Source: Candidatus Brocadia sp. (GTDB lineage: Bacteria; Planctomycetota; Brocadiia; Brocadiales; Brocadiaceae). Taken from it: a DNA stretch of 17,306 bases. A model generated the notes under the pieces. It searched no databases and was not told the DNA's origin. It was given only the letters and a program-made list of their open reading frames with translations. A program made the translations under genes and the position numbers. Shown one piece after another: positions 13,310 through 17,306 of the stretch. The stretch lies in assembly GCA_030837935.1 (NCBI GenBank), contig JAUQXU010000197.1:1-17306 (forward strand), written 5' to 3'. The stretch's first letter is position 1. Every line of letters begins with the position of its first letter.

Positions 13310-15628
13310 TTATTTCTTTAAAAAGGCGTTAAGCATTACAGTAATATCATTTGTATACCAATTGGGCACAGCCAAGTCAAACCTTCCATCCAGGTTGAAG
13401 TCTCCTGATGCTAATGCAGTAGGTCTTTCACCTGCAATAAAATCACCTCCAAAATTAAAAGTGCCATCACCTCCTCCCATATAAATTGATACTGTATTAC
13501 TTAGCTCGTTCGTAACGGCTAAGTCTTGATGTCCATCGTCGTCGAAATCATTAATGGCAACAACCGATGGCAATTTCCCTGTCGGAAAGCGGCTAATTGT
13601 ACCAAAAGTTCCATCACCTATGCCAGGAAGAATATAAATGTCGTTTGTTCCAAAATTGGCACCAACAAGATCGATATTTCCATCTTCATTGAGATCGGCC
13701 GTAGCAACAGAATACGGCCAGAGACCTACCTCGTATCTTTCGGCAGAGGCAAAGGTACCATCGCCTCGTCCAAGAAAGATCGAAACATCTGTACCGCCGA
13801 GGTTGCCTATCGCTACATCATTGTTTCCGTCTTTATTAAAATCTTCAACCACTACGGAATGCGGATTCTTACCTGAAATTAAATTTCTTTCATGATAAAA
13901 AGTTCCGTCACCTTTTCCAAGCAAGATAGACACATAAGAACTTCCATATACGGCCGCTGCCAGGTCTTGATTTCCATCATCGTTAAAATCTCCAATTCCC
14001 ACGGCTGCAGGCGAAGGGCCGACAAAAAACTTTTTAGGTTTTTCAAATGTTCCATCACCTCTTCCTATAAGAACAGAAATAGTTTTTCCGCCAATATCTG
14101 CGGTTACCAGATCCTGCATGGTATCGTTATTAAAATCACCAATAGATACGGCATGTGGACTCACACCGATCTCAAAATTTGTAGATGGCTTAAATGATCC
14201 ATCCCCGGCACCAAGAACGATGGAGATACTGGTACTATCAAGATTAGCGGTAACCAGGTCAGGTACCCCATCAGTGTTAAACTCACCTACTGATACCCAG
14301 TGTGGCCCAGGTCCAACAGTATAGCGGTTAAAAGGACCAAAAGTGCCATCACCATTTCCTATTAGCGTAGAAAAATTTTGGCTATCATAGTTAATGGCAA
14401 TAAGGTCAGCTGCGGTGTTCTCGTCAAGGTCGTGTACCAATAAGAAAATTGTTCCTACGCCAGAGGTGATCTCTTGGTGTTTAACGAACCTTCCGGTTCC
14501 ATTTCCTAAGAATATTGAGACACTGTTTCCACCTCTCTGTTCTCCGCTAATGCCAAAGTTGCCTACGGCGATATCCTGAAACCCATCCTGATTAAAGTCA
14601 TTGGCTACGAGTGCCTTAGGATGAGGTTTCCTTCCTGGTTTTTTTTTGATCCGAAAGGAAAGGGTTTTCATAAAGGTTCCATTACCTGTTCCCGTGAGAA
14701 TGGTAATACTATCGCTGTCAAAATTTGATACTGCCAAGTCCAGATAATAATCATTGTTAAAGTCAGCAACGGCAACCATTGTTGGAAGTCTGCCAACGGG
14801 ATATTCTGCTGACATTACAAAACTACCAAATCCATTTCCATGGAGTACAGAAATGGTATCATCTCCGGAATTAACACTGATCAGGTCCATGACACCGTCA
14901 TTGTTAAAATCCCCCATTGATAACCACCCAGGGTTAAGACCTGTTTCGATATCGCTTTCCCTTTTGAAGGTTCCGCTTTCACTGCCAAGAAACACAGAAA
15001 TAGTGTTACTGTTGAAATTTGACACGGCCATATCATAATAGGAGTCATTATTAAAGAAGCCCGTTACGATGCTAGACGGACTTACGCCTGCAGAAATGGT
15101 TACTCCTCTATCGAAGACCCCATTGCCTTTACCTAAGAGAAGAGTAACGGCATCGTTTTTGAAATTCGCGGTAACCAGATCTTCTTTTTCGTCTCCATTA
15201 AAATCACCAACAGCTAAAGCTACTGGATGACCTTCAATATTGTAGCTTAATGGATGAGCAAAAATACCTTCATTCTTCAAAAAAACAAGAACTCCCTCTT
15301 TGTTCGCTATGGCAATATCCAGTTTTCCGTCTTTATTGAAATCACCGGATGTCCCTGCGGTAGGATTTGGGCCTGCGTTAAAGGCAGCTACAGCCACAAA
15401 TTCATTCCCTGTAAGCCTTCCTTGTTTATTAAAACCATCTGAATATTCTCCGTTATATTTATCGTGAAGGATATTTGGAATGGTATAGATAGATGAATCG
15501 CAAGAAAAGGCTGGGACATGAAGAATCGGCACGGGTATTACCCCCAACAAGCCCAGGATAAACCTTAAAGATAGTCCCTTTGCAAGGTCACAATTTCTCG
15601 TCCTTTCACTCAAAAAAAATTTAGGCAT
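13310..15628 (-). CDS. Secreted FG-GAP/VCBS repeat protein, 14 repeats (probable double seven-bladed propeller)
   Basis: A 772-residue exported protein. The N-terminus has a basic region and a hydrophobic segment (about 20-42). From about residue 90 to the end it consists of 14 consecutive repeats of about 47 residues with the consensus DFNxDGxxDLxxxN followed by VSxxLGxGDGTF, the FG-GAP/VCBS pattern with integrin-like calcium loops. Repeat 6 carries a longer loop (GISGEQRGGN) and repeat 7 is the most divergent (DLDENTAADL). Fourteen repeats equal two seven-bladed propellers or one large ring. No catalytic domain, sorting signal or further domain is visible. ATG 15628 has only a weak GAGAAA ribosome-binding site. 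An extended -10 promoter lies just upstream. Role: probably extracellular adhesion or matrix; inference. Confidence 0.93.
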   Translation of the reverse strand: MPKFFLSERTRNCDLAKGLSLRFILGLLGVIPVPILHVPAFSCDSSIYTIPNILHDKYNGEYSDGFNKQGRLTGNEFVAVAAFNAGPNPTAGTSGDFNKDGKLDIAIANKEGVLVFLKNEGIFAHPLSYNIEGHPVALAVGDFNGDEKEDLVTANFKNDAVTLLLGKGNGVFDRGVTISAGVSPSSIVTGFFNNDSYYDMAVSNFNSNTISVFLGSESGTFKRESDIETGLNPGWLSMGDFNNDGVMDLISVNSGDDTISVLHGNGFGSFVMSAEYPVGRLPTMVAVADFNNDYYLDLAVSNFDSDSITILTGTGNGTFMKTLSFRIKKKPGRKPHPKALVANDFNQDGFQDIAVGNFGISGEQRGGNSVSIFLGNGTGRFVKHQEITSGVGTIFLLVHDLDENTAADLIAINYDSQNFSTLIGNGDGTFGPFNRYTVGPGPHWVSVGEFNTDGVPDLVTANLDSTSISIVLGAGDGSFKPSTNFEIGVSPHAVSIGDFNNDTMQDLVTADIGGKTISVLIGRGDGTFEKPKKFFVGPSPAAVGIGDFNDDGNQDLAAAVYGSSYVSILLGKGDGTFYHERNLISGKNPHSVVVEDFNKDGNNDVAIGNLGGTDVSIFLGRGDGTFASAERYEVGLWPYSVATADLNEDGNIDLVGANFGTNDIYILPGIGDGTFGTISRFPTGKLPSVVAINDFDDDGHQDLAVTNELSNTVSIYMGGGDGTFNFGGDFIAGERPTALASGDFNLDGRFDLAVPNWYTNDITVMLNAFLKK

Positions 15629-15651
15629 TAATTGTTTCTCGATCTTAAATT

Positions 15652-15660
15652 ATTGTAACA
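15652..15660 (-). promoter_or_regulatory. Extended -10 promoter for the FG-GAP repeat gene
   Basis: On the minus strand TGT directly precedes TACAAT (15652-15657), an extended -10 pattern (TG-n-TAnAAT-like). The -35 region (CTTTTT) is poor. The predicted start near 15645 leaves a leader of about 17 bases, consistent with separate expression from the ligase gene upstream. Confidence 0.45.
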
Positions 15661-15695
15661 GGTTAGTTTTTTGAAAAAAGATATTTATGTGTGCC

Positions 15696-15721
15696 TATTT
15701 GTCTTTTTCAATAAACAAATA
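15696..15721 (-). terminator. AT-rich hairpin just after the O-antigen ligase gene
   Basis: TATTTGT (15696-15702) pairs with ACAAATA (15715-15721) around a 12-base loop, three bases beyond the ligase stop. The stem is weak, and only a short T-rich stretch follows some 15 bases on. It might be a weak terminator that separates the ligase from the FG-GAP gene. Confidence 0.3.
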
Positions 15722-15723
15722 TA

Positions 15724-17172
15724 TTAAGCCTGCAACACCGTCTGGTTAATATTGCCTTTTGTATAAATTAAATCCGCAGCTTTTATAACACTCATAATAA
15801 ACCATAAATGTAAACTAATATAAGTAGAGTCAAATTGAAGCGCTAATAAAATAAAACAAAAAGAAAATAAAAGCGCTCTTGCAATCGCCACGTCTTCTAT
15901 CTTTCGCACCTTCAAATTTATAACAACCGCCCTCACTAACGAATAAATAATAAGCAGGGAATACAAGGCTAATCCTATTATACCCAAATCGGCTGTTGCT
16001 CTGATAAAATTATTATGTGCCCCCCACCTAAAATAATGTGATGAGTAACTGGCACTCCTTTGCATTCCCGCCCCTATCCAGGGATGTCTGTTCATAACTC
16101 CTAACAGACCTTCCCTATTCAATTGCAATCGTATTCTAAATTCTCCAAACGTTATTTCCTTTAAGACAGAATCTGAAAAATCTTTATAATAACCTGTAAC
16201 AAATAGCCCGATAATTAAGAGCATAAAAAGCATGACCATATGGAATGAATACCTTGGCCATCTCACAAGTAATATGATAGGAATAATGCAAATAAAGGCA
16301 AGCAAACTATAGGTTGAAAGCGCGAGCAAGAAGGCAACAAGTAGAATACTTATTATGACAGAAAGCAATATTTTCTGTTTGCCTTTTAATGGCCAATACA
16401 AGAGGATACACAAACAGAAAATCAAGCCGATGCCCATAAAATAAGCCATAGCAATATAACTGCCTGTAAGAGCAGGGATTCTCAAAATATCACCTATTGA
16501 GGTAGGTTCAAACATATGCCGTAACTCTTTTCTTGGTATAAACCCTACAACTGGTTTTCTCGTAACAATAAAGAATGCTTCTTGCAAAATACCAAATATG
16601 GCCGACAGTATAGTTATAATAATTTGCCATTTTATCACAAAGCGAAGCATTTCTTTATTAAAACAAAAATTAACAACCAAGAAAGAGAGTATCATGACCA
16701 GAAGCGGAGTTGTAAAATTAATAATTGAAAAAAAACCTCCATTAAAAACAGAAAGGACTAAGGTGAATAAAAAACAAAGATTTAAAATATCTAAGGATGT
16801 GACTTTTAGTCCGTTTTTCTTAATAGTCCTGCTTATCAAAAAAATTAAAAGATACATGAGCAAAACCAAATCACTGCAATCTAACTTTGGGTCCGGTGAC
16901 AGTGCAACTGTTTGAAATGCGATTATATAAAGGAGAAAAAAACCCTTTTCAATATCCAGGGTGAGTATCTTCTTTGTTAAAACAATGAAAATGGAAGCAA
17001 AAATAAAGCAAATAACCGTAAGAATAGAAAATCCGTAAGGGACATCCAAGCCTACAGAGCTTAATTCTACATAAGAGGAAAGATACGGATCCAGTACTAT
17101 GAAGAGACCGAGAAGAGAGCCTACGAGAAGAAATACGCCTCGTGAAGTAGATGAATTGGTTGCGTCAATCAA
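15724..17172 (-). CDS. O-antigen ligase / Wzy-type polymerase family membrane protein
   Basis: A 482-residue polytopic inner-membrane protein with about 11-12 hydrophobic segments, of the Wzy_C (O-antigen ligase, polymerase, PglL) superfamily. These enzymes join undecaprenyl-linked glycans to an acceptor or to one another. The large periplasmic loop lies at about 330-388 and contains RLQLNREGLLGVMNRHPWIG (348-367) and WGAHNNFIRATADLGIIGL (383-401). The conserved Arg and His, typical of this active site, match R353 and H386. Ligase versus polymerase cannot be told from sequence alone. TTG 17172 is the only workable start: an in-frame TAA lies immediately before it and no early ATG or GTG exists. 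No ribosome-binding site is evident. It is the first gene of the minus-strand surface-glycan run visible here. Confidence 0.88.
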   Translation of the reverse strand: MIDATNSSTSRGVFLLVGSLLGLFIVLDPYLSSYVELSSVGLDVPYGFSILTVICFIFASIFIVLTKKILTLDIEKGFFLLYIIAFQTVALSPDPKLDCSDLVLLMYLLIFLISRTIKKNGLKVTSLDILNLCFLFTLVLSVFNGGFFSIINFTTPLLVMILSFLVVNFCFNKEMLRFVIKWQIIITILSAIFGILQEAFFIVTRKPVVGFIPRKELRHMFEPTSIGDILRIPALTGSYIAMAYFMGIGLIFCLCILLYWPLKGKQKILLSVIISILLVAFLLALSTYSLLAFICIIPIILLVRWPRYSFHMVMLFMLLIIGLFVTGYYKDFSDSVLKEITFGEFRIRLQLNREGLLGVMNRHPWIGAGMQRSASYSSHYFRWGAHNNFIRATADLGIIGLALYSLLIIYSLVRAVVINLKVRKIEDVAIARALLFSFCFILLALQFDSTYISLHLWFIMSVIKAADLIYTKGNINQTVLQA

Positions 17173-17306
17173 TTAAAGTGTACTTGTCAAGACTTGGCCT
17201 GACAGCTCCATTTTTCACTCTATTTACTATAAGGTTGAGTCCAACATCATTACCATTTTATGATCCTTCTCACAACTCCCTTTACTCTAAAATGGTTAAT
17301 TTTAAC
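17173..17306. other. Upstream region of the ligase gene, no certain gene
   Basis: These 134 AT-rich bases carry no supported gene. A minus-strand frame is open from the window edge for 18 codons to a TAA at about 17250 and could be the end of an upstream gene, but it is too short to judge. A TGTCA/TGACA inverted repeat with a 10-base gap (17185-17204) precedes the ligase start. A TTGACA on the minus strand within it has no matching -10 box. Confidence 0.35.

Noticed and set aside
13526..15038. Plus-strand open frames opposite the FG-GAP repeat gene
   Set aside because: Their regular spacing and similar sequence simply mirror the repeats of the real minus-strand gene.
17250..17306. C-terminal end of an upstream minus-strand gene
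   Set aside because: An 18-codon open frame in AT-rich DNA is not enough evidence.
1..17306. CRISPR arrays, tRNA or rRNA genes, transposases, toxin-antitoxin or phage-defence genes
   Set aside because: I looked through all intergenic gaps and gene products; none shows the needed repeats, cloverleaf pattern or protein motifs.

Overview
The window looks like moderately AT-rich bacterial chromosome, most likely from a planctomycete, possibly of the anammox type (Brocadiales). The best lineage clue is the 145-residue gene at 5164-5601. It matches my memory of the Minf_1886 family, which is described as restricted to Planctomycetes and Verrucomicrobia. The order-level placement is inference. I see no rRNA, tRNA, CRISPR array, insertion sequence or prophage gene.

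Left part (1-8012), mostly housekeeping. A glycogen-debranching enzyme runs off the left edge. Upstream of it on the same strand lies tilS, the tRNA(Ile)-lysidine synthase. tilS diverges from a three-gene plus-strand set: an anchored DUF192 protein, a TPR lipoprotein, and a formylglycine-generating-enzyme-fold protein that lacks the catalytic cysteines. That set meets, stop codon to stop codon, a minus-strand operon of ricT-like PSP1 protein, metG, and the Minf_1886-family gene. Three strong sigma70-type promoters can be read here, for tilS, DUF192 and ricT. The tilS promoter is so close to its ATG that the mRNA is probably leaderless.

Middle (8013-8788). A divergent intergenic region leads to one exported coiled-coil protein with a possible FxLYD-like C-terminal domain.

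Right part (8819-17172), all minus strand, is a cell-surface locus. In transcription order it holds an O-antigen ligase/polymerase-type membrane protein, a secreted protein with 14 FG-GAP/VCBS repeats, a secreted four-EF-hand protein, a NodU/CmcH/TobZ-type carbamoyltransferase, a Wzz/GumC-type polysaccharide co-polymerase without a kinase domain, and two tiny unrecognised membrane proteins. Together they suggest synthesis or export of a carbamoylated surface glycan, with calcium-binding secreted proteins encoded alongside.

The most unusual sequence feature is a GC-rich, imperfectly palindromic mini-element present twice. One copy is intergenic (about 12624-12676). The other (about 641-696) lies in frame inside the debranching-enzyme gene, so it is translated as an interdomain linker, as Rickettsia palindromic elements are. 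I found no clearly new multi-gene system. The best candidates for new biology are this element, the catalytically altered FGE-like protein in its operon, and the two small membrane proteins next to the co-polymerase.
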